NCBI GenBank assembly: GCA_963811905.1
Contig: CAWETK010000011.1
Coordinates: forward strand, 1-64,000
DNA: 64,000 nucleotides
Direction: 5' to 3'
Origin: DATFVA01 sp963811905
Lineage (GTDB): Bacteria > Bacteroidota > Ignavibacteria > Ignavibacteriales > Ignavibacteriaceae
The notes below the pieces were generated by a model. The model had not been told where the DNA came from and made no database searches. It saw nothing but the letters and a program-made list of their open reading frames with translations. Below, piece after piece: positions 28,612 to 36,445 of the stretch. A program made the position numbers and the translations under genes. Position 1 is the first letter of the stretch. The number at the start of each line of letters is the position of its first letter.

Positions 28612-28726
28612 AGCGGAACAGCGTTCCGCTTTACAGATACTTGAGCGAAACAGCGTTCCGCTTTACTGAAGATTGAGCGAAACAGCGTTTCGCTTTACTG
28701 ATACTTGAGCGAAACGGCGTTTCGCT
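28612..28726 (-). repeat. Four hairpin repeats with a strict 32-bp period abutting a stop codon
   Basis: Four 19-bp palindromes start at 28612, 28644, 28676 and 28708. On the minus strand the core is AGCGRAACGCYGTTYCGCT: an 8-bp stem with a three-base GCT or GCC loop. The three 13-bp spacers are near-identical (TTACWGAWRMTTG type). The array begins directly at the TAA of the minus-strand gene that ends at 28727, and the TAA itself belongs to the shared GTAAAGC flank. Stem bases vary in a compensatory way between units. There is no T tract, so it is not a standard terminator. Confidence 0.9.
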
Positions 28727-29380
28727 TTACAGGCGGGAGGAGACTGTGCTGGTCCAATAGACTTTTTTCTTATAGGCTGTTCCTCCAGCGAGTGCTGCAT
28801 AGACAACAGGGGCAGGATCTTTGGAAAGAAGTTTCTTTGTGCTGCCCTCAAGCGAAATTTCCAGGTTATAAACACCGCCAGGTTTTGGTTCAGATATTTC
28901 TTTGAACAACGGGACCATCGTTCCTGATGCCTTTCCGAAATAAAGATGAATATACATCATAGCAGGGAAAGTAAGATCCGCACTTTGAGGGCACTCTAAA
29001 GACAGATATAATATCTTATTTTCAATTTCTGCTGAACTCAGATGCAATGGAAGTCCTTCAGGGGTAATTTTATTTTCTGTTGTCAGTAATCCATTATTTA
29101 CAAGCTTTGCATTATTCCTTATGAGCCGATGATATGCACTTGTACCCTCTACCTTTGCGGACCGCCAGACTTCTTTAAGTTTCAGAACCGAGTTTACAGT
29201 TTTAGCCAGGTTAACTACAGCAGCAAAGTTTTTTCGGGCTGTTACCGCTTTCTGCGATTTACTAACCTTTTGATTTATAGGTCGTGCATACGCTATTACT
29301 TTACCATAACGGTTTCTGTAGATAAAATTCTCAATTCTCCCGCTGAGATCTCCTATGACTGATGCTTTAACTTCTGCCAT
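28727..29380 (-). CDS. Conserved hypothetical protein (resembles DUF6266-type proteins)
   Basis: A 217-residue protein of unknown function. The N-terminal half is basic, with GDLSGRIENFIYRNRYGKV near 9-27 and ARPINQKVSKSQKAVTARKNFAAVV near 31-55, a pattern resembling DUF6266 proteins of Bacteroidota; this is a resemblance from memory, not a search. The C-terminal half looks beta-rich and ends in SSRL. There is no signal peptide or membrane segment. The ATG at 29380 is chosen over one 54 bases upstream because AAAGGAGAG precedes it correctly. It sits alone in a repeat-rich island: 11-bp repeats upstream and four palindromic repeats starting at its stop codon. Confidence 0.7.
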   Translation of the reverse strand: MAEVKASVIGDLSGRIENFIYRNRYGKVIAYARPINQKVSKSQKAVTARKNFAAVVNLAKTVNSVLKLKEVWRSAKVEGTSAYHRLIRNNAKLVNNGLLTTENKITPEGLPLHLSSAEIENKILYLSLECPQSADLTFPAMMYIHLYFGKASGTMVPLFKEISEPKPGGVYNLEISLEGSTKKLLSKDPAPVVYAALAGGTAYKKKVYWTSTVSSRL

Positions 29381-29436
29381 AATTTTTCTCTCCTTTTTTA
29401 ACCGAAATATACAGCTTTTGAGATAGAATTTCAAAC

Positions 29437-29491
29437 GTATGTGGGACGAATGTGGAACGGATATGGAACGTATGTGAGACGTATGTGAGAT
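29437..29491. repeat. Five-unit 11-bp tandem repeat upstream of the hypothetical gene
   Basis: Units begin at 29437, 29448, 29459, 29470 and 29481 with consensus GTATGTGRGAC (for example GAATGTGGAAC, GTATGTGAGAC). The array lies 57-111 bases upstream of the minus-strand start codon at 29380, within the likely promoter region. Weaker GGAG-type units continue to about 29513. Confidence 0.8.
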
Positions 29492-29506
29492 GGAGGAGTG
29501 ATGGAG

Positions 29507-29895
29507 TTATGGAGGAATGGAGCATTGGGGCGGACCACGGTAGGAATTTGGCGAATTAGGCGGATTACCGAATTGAGCGAATCGAATCACGTATCGTAGT
29601 TCCCGGAATAGAGTATCCTCTATATCAGATCTTGAGTGGAGAAGCGGGAGGATTGGAGGATTCAATAGTCATACAGAAGTCATTCGGTGGTCATTCAATT
29701 GTCATTCTGTAGTCATTGATGTAATTATGTAGAGGTGGAGTAGTGAGGCGGACAACGGTAGGAATTTGGGGAATTGGGTGGATCGAATAGCGTATCGGAG
29801 TTACCGGAATGGAGCATCCAGTAGGTCAGATCTTAAGTGGAGGGGAAAGAGGATGGAGACATATAATAGTCATTCAGTGGTCATTCAGTAGTCAT
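29507..29895. repeat. Imperfect direct duplication of about 150-180 bp
   Basis: Copy A runs from about 29507 and copy B from about 29725. Both begin TTATG, share a 23-base stretch at 29529 and 29747 (GGCGGACMACGGTAGGAATT and onwards) with one mismatch, then CGTATCG, GTTMCCGGAAT, GTCAGATCTTRAGTGGAG-like blocks, and both end in GTCATTC arrays. Copy A is about 17 bases longer. No gene lies in either copy. Confidence 0.7.
29668..29722 (+). repeat. Five GTCATTC units with exact 11-bp spacing
   Basis: GTC begins at 29668, 29679, 29690, 29701 and 29712; the units read GTCATACAGAA, GTCATTCGGTG, GTCATTCAATT, GTCATTCTGTA and GTCATTGATGT. The seven-base core is kept while the last four bases drift, as in a set of phased sites or a decaying minisatellite. 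Confidence 0.8.
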
Positions 29896-29901
29896 TTGAT
29901 A
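29869..29901 (+). repeat. Three GTCATTC units with 11-bp spacing
   Basis: Units start at 29869, 29880 and 29891 (GTCATTCAGTG, GTCATTCAGTA, GTCATTTGATA), followed by a degenerate ACTCATT. This is the corresponding end of copy B of the duplication and ends 65 bases before the metallothionein-like gene. Confidence 0.75.
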
Positions 29902-29966
29902 TAACTCATTACTGCACAATCTTATAAATACTAAGTTGTTGTAAAATAATAATAGAAGGCAAAGCT

Positions 29967-30200
29967 ATGGCTATATGTGAAGTCTGCGGTAACGAGTACT
30001 CAAATTCTTTTGAAGTTAAAAAAGGAGGAGAGACATATACATTCGATTCTTTTGAATGTGCAATTCATAAACTCGCACCGGAATGCGGGCATTGCAAATG
30101 TAAAGTAATTGGTCACGGTATCGAAAAAGGCGGCGCTATTTACTGCTGTCAGCATTGTGCGGATGAATCAGATATAATATCCACGAAAGGACTAAAATAG
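29967..30200 (+). CDS. Metallothionein-like small cysteine-rich zinc-binding protein
   Basis: A 77-residue protein with nine cysteines: Cys4, Cys7, Cys31, Cys40, Cys43, Cys45, Cys60, Cys61 and Cys64, plus several His (34, 42, 50, 63). The pattern CxxC, FDSFECAIH, CGHCKC, GAIYCCQHC matches small proteins usually labelled prokaryotic metallothionein. It should bind Zn or other soft metals in the cytoplasm. It lies 15 bases before the PfpI/DJ-1 gene and 0.7 kb before sodC, so a metal/oxidative-stress grouping is plausible. AAGG precedes the ATG. Confidence 0.8.
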   Translation: MAICEVCGNEYSNSFEVKKGGETYTFDSFECAIHKLAPECGHCKCKVIGHGIEKGGAIYCCQHCADESDIISTKGLK

Positions 30201-30215
30201 GAGGAGAGAAAATAT

Positions 30216-30734
30216 ATGAAACTTAGAGGCAGAAAGATTGCGATCTTTGTTGAGAAAATGTTTGAGGACCTTGAATTCTGGTACCCTTATTTAAGAATGA
30301 AGGAGGAGGGAGCCGATATATGTGTTGTAGCTCCAAAAGTTGAAACTTATGAGGGGAAACATGGATTAAAAGCTAAAGCAGATCAATCTATTGTAGGGGT
30401 AAAGACGGATGAATTTAATGCGCTGATAATTCCCGGTGGCTACTCACCTGACCACATGAGGAGAACGCCCGAAATGGTCGAGTTTGTAAAGAAGATGAAT
30501 GAAGAGAAGAAACCTATCGCAGCAATTTGTCACGGACCCTGGATGCTTGCATCAGCAGAAGTCATAACTGGAAAGAAGGTTACAAGTTTCTTTTCACTTA
30601 AAGATGATTTGATCCATGCAGGAGCTGAATGGATTGACCAGGAAGTAGTAAAGGACGGCAATATAATTACATCACGCAATCCGAACGACCTGCCGGCTTT
30701 CTGCAAAAAAATAATTGAGACACTGGAAAAATAA
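30216..30734 (+). CDS. PfpI/DJ-1 superfamily protein (YhbO-like, deglycase/protease family)
   Basis: A 172-residue class I glutamine-amidotransferase-fold protein. The nucleophile elbow is Cys105-His106 in IAAICHGPWMLASA. The conserved acidic residue before the core is in EDLEFWYPYLRMKEEG near 18. IIPGGYSPDHMRR near 71-83 completes the family pattern. Members protect against oxidative, thermal and glyoxal stress (YhbO, general stress protein 18). A strong AGGAGGAG site lies before the ATG, and it is probably co-transcribed with the metallothionein-like gene. Confidence 0.92.
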   Translation: MKLRGRKIAIFVEKMFEDLEFWYPYLRMKEEGADICVVAPKVETYEGKHGLKAKADQSIVGVKTDEFNALIIPGGYSPDHMRRTPEMVEFVKKMNEEKKPIAAICHGPWMLASAEVITGKKVTSFFSLKDDLIHAGAEWIDQEVVKDGNIITSRNPNDLPAFCKKIIETLEK

Positions 30735-30869
30735 CTGCACATCTGAATACAGATAAAGCAGGGATGATAAGATGCAGAATCAAAGAAAATATTTAACATT
30801 ATCATAATAACTGCAGTGTACATAACCAGGATTAAACAATAACTCTATAAATAAATTAAGGAGGATGGT

Positions 30870-31457
30870 TTGCTAAAAACAATAAACCTTTTAACAGTGA
30901 TCATTGCTTTGATCATCTTTAGTTCGGGCTGCCAGCAGAATACAGAAAGACAGATGCCGGCAACTTCTTCTGATACATCGGATACGGCCATGGAGAATCA
31001 GCCGGAGATAACGAAAGCAGTTGCCGAACTTCACGGCACTAAGGGAAATAATGTTGCCGGAACGGTTACTTTTACCAAAGAAGCTGATAAAATAAGAGTA
31101 GTTGCTGACATAACCGGACTGAAACCAGGAAAACATGGTTTTCATATTCACGAGTACGGAGACTGCACAGCAGATGACGGTTCTTCAGCCGGCGGTCACT
31201 TCAATCCTGATAACGAAAATCACGGCGCACCTACTGATTCAGTCAGGCACGTGGGCGATCTTGGGAATATTGAAGCGGGAGAGGATGGTAATGCGCACCT
31301 TGAAATAACAGATTCACTTTTGAGCTTTTCAGGTCCTCATTCTATAATAGGAAGAGGAGTAATCGTGCACGGCGGTGAGGACGATCTTACATCGCAGCCG
31401 TCCGGAAATGCAGGACCGCGGGTAGCCTGCGGTGTAATAGGAATTGCAAAACCATAA
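30870..31457 (+). CDS. sodC: Cu/Zn superoxide dismutase, lipoprotein form
   Basis: A 195-residue extracytoplasmic SOD. The signal peptide ends in a lipobox with Cys21 (IIFSSGCQQN), so the enzyme is probably lipid-anchored. The metal-site motifs are GFHIHEYGDC, with two copper His, then GGHFNPDNENHG and VHGGEDD; the disulfide pair is Cys in YGDC and in RVACGVIG. It converts superoxide to oxygen and hydrogen peroxide. The start codon is TTG at 30870, chosen because GGAGG at 30860-30864 precedes it and the nearby ATG at 30865 opens a frame that stops after three codons. Confidence 0.94.
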   Translation: MLKTINLLTVIIALIIFSSGCQQNTERQMPATSSDTSDTAMENQPEITKAVAELHGTKGNNVAGTVTFTKEADKIRVVADITGLKPGKHGFHIHEYGDCTADDGSSAGGHFNPDNENHGAPTDSVRHVGDLGNIEAGEDGNAHLEITDSLLSFSGPHSIIGRGVIVHGGEDDLTSQPSGNAGPRVACGVIGIAKP

Positions 31458-31545
31458 ATCATCTTTCAGTTTGCTTTTCTTATTTCATACTTGTAATGTT
31501 TAAGTAAACGAATAAGAACAACAACCTCATTACATCAAATTATTT

Positions 31546-32859
31546 GTGTTATCAAAAACTGATAATAGATTTAACTATTTTAAATGGTTCCTGCTTGCTG
31601 CAGCTCTTTTTCTGCTCCTCCCCTTTTCACTTAACTGCAGCAGCTCTCAAAAGCAATTCACAATATGGATCGGCGGATCACCTGAGGAAATAAACTTCTG
31701 GGAGACTATTGTGAAGGAATTTGAGGATGAGTATCATTACAACCTGCAGCTGGTAAGACAGCCGACTTATTCGGACCAGAGAAGGCAGGCGCTCGTAGTC
31801 TCCCTCGAAGCCAGGCAGCCGAACCCTGATATATTCTTAATGGATGTAATCTGGATAGACCAGTTTGTAAAATCGGGCTGGCTTGAACCTCTTGATAACT
31901 TCACTAAAAAAGAAAATTTCTCAACAGCACAATTCTTCAGAAAAACTATCGAACAGGCTGATAGTTATAATAATCGACTGTATGCGCTTCCTGTTTTTAT
32001 TGATGTGGCTCTTCTTTACTACCGCTCAGATCTGTTAAATCATTACGGGTATCATAATCCCCCCGCAACCTGGCAGCAGCTGCTGGATATAAGCAGAAGG
32101 ATCCAAAAAGAAGAGAGAAAAACGAACCGGGGTTTTAATGGCTTTGTATGGCAGGGAGCCCAGTACGAAGGACTCATCTGCACCTTCCTTGAATTCGCAG
32201 CGTCGATGGGCGGAGGAATTATGCAGTCTGATTCAATAAATATAAATACACCTGCTAATGTCAGGGCTCTGCAGTTTATGCAGAACCTGATTCAGAAGTA
32301 TGGTATCTCTCCCGAAAATACTTACACCGAAATGAAAGAGGAGGAAGTAAGAAGAACATTCCAGCGTGGCAATGCACTATTTGAAAGGAACTGGACATAC
32401 GCATGGCAGCTGCATCAATCCGGTGATTCTGAAGTAAAGGGAAAGACAGGGATTGAATTACTGCCGCATGCACCCGGGGACAGTTCTGTTTCAGCGCTGG
32501 GAGGATGGCATATTGGTATCTCGAAATATTCAGATATGAAGGATGAAGCCTGGCAGTTTGTAAAATTTGTAACCTCATTCCGGATACAAAAGGAAATGCT
32601 GATGCGGATCGGGTGGAATCCCGGACGAAGAGATGTCTACGAAGATAAAGAAGTAATTAAAAAGATGCCGAGAGTAAAACTTCTAAAAGAAGCATTCGAC
32701 CATACTATCGCCCGGCCCACACTCCCCTATTATCCACAGGTAACAGAAGTCATCCAGAGATATATAAATAACTGCCTGGCCGGCAAGGAGTCACCCGGGA
32801 AAACTTTACAAACAATAGCGGAAGAACTGAATCAAATAGAAAAACTTTATGAAGAGTAA
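31546..32859 (+). CDS. Sugar ABC transporter substrate-binding lipoprotein
   Basis: A 437-residue extracytoplasmic solute-binding protein of the maltose/glycerol-phosphate type (family 1). Residues 12-31 form a signal with lipobox Cys31 (PFSLNCSSS). TIWIGGSPEEINFWETIVKEFE near 37-58 and PDIFLMDVIWIDQFVKSGWLEPL near 95-118 are typical. The start is GTG at 31546 without an evident ribosome binding site; I see no better in-frame start. Its end overlaps the first permease gene by 11 bases. The likely ligand is an oligosaccharide, not identified further. Confidence 0.9.
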   Translation: MLSKTDNRFNYFKWFLLAAALFLLLPFSLNCSSSQKQFTIWIGGSPEEINFWETIVKEFEDEYHYNLQLVRQPTYSDQRRQALVVSLEARQPNPDIFLMDVIWIDQFVKSGWLEPLDNFTKKENFSTAQFFRKTIEQADSYNNRLYALPVFIDVALLYYRSDLLNHYGYHNPPATWQQLLDISRRIQKEERKTNRGFNGFVWQGAQYEGLICTFLEFAASMGGGIMQSDSININTPANVRALQFMQNLIQKYGISPENTYTEMKEEEVRRTFQRGNALFERNWTYAWQLHQSGDSEVKGKTGIELLPHAPGDSSVSALGGWHIGISKYSDMKDEAWQFVKFVTSFRIQKEMLMRIGWNPGRRDVYEDKEVIKKMPRVKLLKEAFDHTIARPTLPYYPQVTEVIQRYINNCLAGKESPGKTLQTIAEELNQIEKLYEE

Positions 32860-33739
32860 TTCCCGATATAATCTGAAAGATACAAAAGAAGCTTACTTGT
32901 TCAATGCCCCTTTAATTATTACTGCGATAGTTTTTATACTGATACCGGTTGCCGGAACCGTGGTAACAAGTTTAAGCAGGGATGTAACCTTCCTGCCTTC
33001 GAAATTTCTTGGATTAGAAAATTACAGCAGGATGTTTGGTGATGTCCATTTCTGGCAATCAGCAAGGTTCACCCTGTTTTTTATCCTTGTTTCAATCTGT
33101 CTTGAACTGTTTTTCGGAATGATCTTCGCACTTCTTCTCAATGAGACACTGCCGGCAAGAGGTCTATTCAGAGTGGCGATACTCATCCCATGGGCTATCC
33201 CCATAGCAATTTCAGGAAGGATATGGCAGTTAATCTATAATTATGAATACGGACTTTTTAATTATCTCGTTCAGTTTTTTGGAATATCAAATGACCCTGT
33301 AAGCTGGCTCGGATCTTCATTCGGTGCATTTGTTTCGGTGGTAATTGCGGATGTATGGAAGACCACGCCTTTTATGACAATAATAATCCTTGCAGGGTTA
33401 TCAACCATTCCAGGGGATATTTACAAACAAGCAATGATTGACGGGACGAATTTCATCCAGAGATTTTTCAATATCACTCTGCCTCTTTTAAGACCAGTAA
33501 TTGTTGTTGCACTTCTTTTCAGGACAGTGGATGCTATCAGAATTTTCGATCTCGTATATGTACTGACAGGCGGAGGACCGGGAGGAAGCACAACCTCTCT
33601 TTCACTTTATGCATACAACTATTATGTAACCGGAGATTTCGGATATGGGTCGGCTGTTTCTGTGGTAGTATTCATTTTTGCTGCTTTACTCGCAGCTGCA
33701 TACATAAAAATCGGAAAGTTCAAAGAGGCGGTTAAATGA
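32849..33739 (+). CDS. ABC transporter permease, MalF/UgpA-like
   Basis: A 296-residue inner-membrane permease with about six membrane helices. The cytoplasmic EAA loop that contacts the ATPase is visible as KQAMIDGTNFIQRFFNITLPLLRPVI near 193-218. SLSRDVTFLPSKFLGLENYSRMF near 35-57 is the usual region after the first helix. It pairs with the next permease to form the channel of the sugar importer. Start and stop overlap the neighbouring genes (11 bases upstream, 4 bases ATGA downstream). Confidence 0.92.
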   Translation: MKSNSRYNLKDTKEAYLFNAPLIITAIVFILIPVAGTVVTSLSRDVTFLPSKFLGLENYSRMFGDVHFWQSARFTLFFILVSICLELFFGMIFALLLNETLPARGLFRVAILIPWAIPIAISGRIWQLIYNYEYGLFNYLVQFFGISNDPVSWLGSSFGAFVSVVIADVWKTTPFMTIIILAGLSTIPGDIYKQAMIDGTNFIQRFFNITLPLLRPVIVVALLFRTVDAIRIFDLVYVLTGGGPGGSTTSLSLYAYNYYVTGDFGYGSAVSVVVFIFAALLAAAYIKIGKFKEAVK

Positions 33740-34566
33740 GAGAGCAAAGAACCATTTCAATATTTAAATTTTTCGGAGCAGTCTTTCTCCTGCTGTTTTG
33801 TCTTCTCCCTTTTATATGGATGATTATGATATCATTGACAAAAAATCCTGATTTCCTTGCATCAGGCCGGTCGGCATCTTTAACATTTACCAATTATACC
33901 GATCTCCTGTCCAATGATTCAACACATCTACTTGATTATTTAAAGAATAGTCTGATTGTATCTATTGTATCCGCAATATGCGCAACACTAATTGCAAGTC
34001 TTTCCGCTTACACAATTACACGAATGACTTTTCCCGGAAGGATTTTAATACCGTTAGTATTATTGGCATTTTCAATGTTCCCGCAGATCAGCATCATCGG
34101 ATACTTGTTCAAACTGATGACATGGCTGGGATGGATAAATACGTACTATGCACTGATCTTCCCGTACATAACCCTCGGTCTTCCTCTTGCACTATGGATA
34201 ATGCTGAGCTACCTGTCGCGTCTTTCAACTGAACTTGATAAAGCAGCCCTGGTTGACGGGGCTACACGGCGGCAGGTCCTTCAGAAAATAATTTTTCCTG
34301 TTGCCCTGCCGGGAGTTTTTTCAACGTTTATGCTCATTCTTATCTACTCTTTTAATGAATTCCTTTTTGCTTTAATGCTGACGATCGACTATAAAGCGAG
34401 AACCATTCCTGTGGGCATTGCTTTATTCGAAGGATTGCATGGACAGATTCCCTGGGGATATATAATGGCAAGCGCAGTAATTGCTGTTGTTCCGCTGATC
34501 ATTCTCATTGCATTCTTCCAGAGATACATTATACAGGGATTAACTGAAGGAGCCATCAAAGGATGA
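33736..34566 (+). CDS. ABC transporter permease, MalG/UgpE-like
   Basis: A 276-residue permease with six predicted membrane helices. The first is at 9-31. The EAA loop is DKAALVDGATRRQVLQKIIFPVALPG near 172-197. The C-terminal GLTEGAIKG is typical of MalG-like subunits. It overlaps both neighbours by four bases (ATGA), showing tight co-translation with the other permease and the ATPase gene. Confidence 0.92.
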   Translation: MREQRTISIFKFFGAVFLLLFCLLPFIWMIMISLTKNPDFLASGRSASLTFTNYTDLLSNDSTHLLDYLKNSLIVSIVSAICATLIASLSAYTITRMTFPGRILIPLVLLAFSMFPQISIIGYLFKLMTWLGWINTYYALIFPYITLGLPLALWIMLSYLSRLSTELDKAALVDGATRRQVLQKIIFPVALPGVFSTFMLILIYSFNEFLFALMLTIDYKARTIPVGIALFEGLHGQIPWGYIMASAVIAVVPLIILIAFFQRYIIQGLTEGAIKG

Positions 34567-35639
34567 AAGGTGTTAGTCTTAAAAATATCAGGAAAAAGTT
34601 TTATACCGTAAGAAGAGGCACAGTTGAAGCTTTAAAGGGAATTAACCTGGAAATAGAGGCTGGGAAATTTTTCGTACTGCTTGGTCCCAGCGGATGCGGA
34701 AAATCAACACTCCTTAATATTATTGCCGGAATAGAAAGACCATCAGAAGGTGAAATACAATTTGAAGAACGCACTGTAGTTTCCGCAGAAAGGAAGATTT
34801 TCTTATCACCGCGGGAACGTGATGTTGCTATGGTATTTCAGAGCTATGCCCTGTACCCTCATATGAGTGTGAGGCAGAATATTTCTTTTCCATTAAAGAT
34901 TGCTAAAATGGGTAAAGATGAAATTAAACGAAAAGTTGAAAAGGCTGCCGGGATACTTGAAATAAATGAAATACTTGAGGCAAAACCGGGAGAATTAAGC
35001 GGCGGTCAGCGGCAGCGGGTTGCTCTCGGCAGAGCAATAGTAAGAGAACCAAATGTTCTTTTACTTGATGAGCCTCTTTCTAATCTCGATGCAATGCTTA
35101 GAATAACTATGAGAAGTGAGTTAAAGCAAATACAAAGAGAACTGAAGCTGACAACAATTTATGTAACACACGACCAGACGGAAGCAATGTCGCTTGGAGA
35201 CTCGATCGCAGTTTTAAAAGAGGGAGAAGTACAACAAACGGGTACTCCATACGAAATCTATAATGAACCGGAAAACCTGTTTGTCGCAAGGTTTATAGGC
35301 ACTCCTCCGATGAACATACTGGATATGGATACAATAAATAAATCCCGCAGAAAAATTGAACGCATTGAAAAGAATAAAAATATAAATCTTATTGCCGGAT
35401 TAAGACCGGAGGACATAAAAGTTGTTCCGGAAAATGAGGGTCTGCTTAAAGGAAAATTAAAAATGATCGGTCCGGCCGGAAACGAATCACTGCTTTACCT
35501 GTCAGTCAGCGGCAAAGAGATAATGGCAAAAATTCATGAGAGGACTTCATTAAACGAAGGAGATAACATCGGGATAAGTTTTGATGAAAATAAGCTTCTT
35601 CTTTTTGATAAAGAAAAGGAGATAAGAATTAAGGAATAA
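34563..35639 (+). CDS. Sugar ABC transporter ATP-binding protein, MalK/UgpC-like
   Basis: A 358-residue ATPase. Walker A GPSGCGKST is near 39-47, the Q-loop VFQSYALYPHMSV near 93, the signature LSGGQRQRVALGRA near 144, Walker B VLLLDEPLSNLD near 164, and the H-loop THDQTEA near 199. The C-terminal regulatory OB-type domain (about 245-358) includes the GLRPEDIKVV motif typical of MalK/UgpC. It energises uptake by the two upstream permeases. In this family one ATPase often serves several sugar importers. Confidence 0.94.
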   Translation: MKGVSLKNIRKKFYTVRRGTVEALKGINLEIEAGKFFVLLGPSGCGKSTLLNIIAGIERPSEGEIQFEERTVVSAERKIFLSPRERDVAMVFQSYALYPHMSVRQNISFPLKIAKMGKDEIKRKVEKAAGILEINEILEAKPGELSGGQRQRVALGRAIVREPNVLLLDEPLSNLDAMLRITMRSELKQIQRELKLTTIYVTHDQTEAMSLGDSIAVLKEGEVQQTGTPYEIYNEPENLFVARFIGTPPMNILDMDTINKSRRKIERIEKNKNINLIAGLRPEDIKVVPENEGLLKGKLKMIGPAGNESLLYLSVSGKEIMAKIHERTSLNEGDNIGISFDENKLLLFDKEKEIRIKE

Positions 35640-35641
35640 GA

Positions 35642-36373
35642 ATGGCAAAAGGGAAAATATATATCGGAACATCCGGCTGGAATTATAAACACTGGAAAGA
35701 AAACTTTTATCCCGGAGACCTGAAAGAGAAAAAATGGCTGGAATTCTATTCTGAAAAATTAAAATCCGTTGAGATAAATAATTCTTTCTATCATCTGCCT
35801 GATACCAAAACGCTTAAAACCTGGAAGGAACTAACTCCTGAAAATTTTATCTTTTCTGTAAAAGGCAGCCGGTATATAACCCATATGAAAAAGCTGAAAG
35901 CTCCCAAAACCAGCAGCCGGAAGCTTTTTACACGCATAAAGCATTTAAAGAAAAAAACAGGGCCTATTCTGTTTCAGCTTCCTCCGCACTGGGGCTATAA
36001 TAAACAAAGGTTCCAGAAATTTATTGACGCAATGCCTGATAAATACAGATATGCGTTCGAATTCAGAGAAAAATCGTGGTGGAATGATGAAGTCTTTAAC
36101 TTATTAGAAAAACATAACGCCGCATACTGCATATATGAACTGGCAGGAATAATAACTCCAAAAGAGGTAACCGCAGATTTTGTTTATATACGTTTACATG
36201 GTCCTGATGGCAAATACCAGGGAAATTACAGTAAAAAGCAGTTATCGGGCTGGGCAGGTGCTATTTCGGCGTGGCAGCAGAAAGACAAAGATGTATACAT
36301 CTATTTTGATAATGATGACAGCGGGTTTGCAGTCAAAAATGCTCAGGAATTACAGAGAATGTTATCATCTTGA
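35642..36373 (+). CDS. DUF72 domain-containing TIM-barrel protein
   Basis: A 243-residue soluble protein of the DUF72 family, a TIM-barrel-like group without a well-established function. Signature segments are IYIGTSGWNYKHWKENFYP near 6-24, EINNSFYHLP near 47, NFIFSVKGSRYITHMKKL near 67, PILFQLPPHW near 107, and VYIRLHGPDGKYQGNYSK near 180-197. It starts two bases after the ABC ATPase stop, so it ends the sugar-importer operon. A role in sugar metabolism is suggested only by this position. Confidence 0.9.
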   Translation: MAKGKIYIGTSGWNYKHWKENFYPGDLKEKKWLEFYSEKLKSVEINNSFYHLPDTKTLKTWKELTPENFIFSVKGSRYITHMKKLKAPKTSSRKLFTRIKHLKKKTGPILFQLPPHWGYNKQRFQKFIDAMPDKYRYAFEFREKSWWNDEVFNLLEKHNAAYCIYELAGIITPKEVTADFVYIRLHGPDGKYQGNYSKKQLSGWAGAISAWQQKDKDVYIYFDNDDSGFAVKNAQELQRMLSS

Positions 36374-36445
36374 TTTTGATCATAAGGATAAATTCTTATA
36401 ATGGTTAAATATCATTTTGCAATTCAGTTAAATTAAAAGGAGAAA

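Noticed and set aside
28612..28726. Regular palindromic array as a CRISPR locus
   Set aside because: The intervening segments are only 13 bases and almost identical to each other, there are no cas genes, and the repeat is part of a dispersed family seen again at 61.7 kb.
28464..29901. Integron or attC-type cassette array
   Set aside because: No integrase gene and no GTTRRRY-type core sites were seen; the repeats are short phased motifs.
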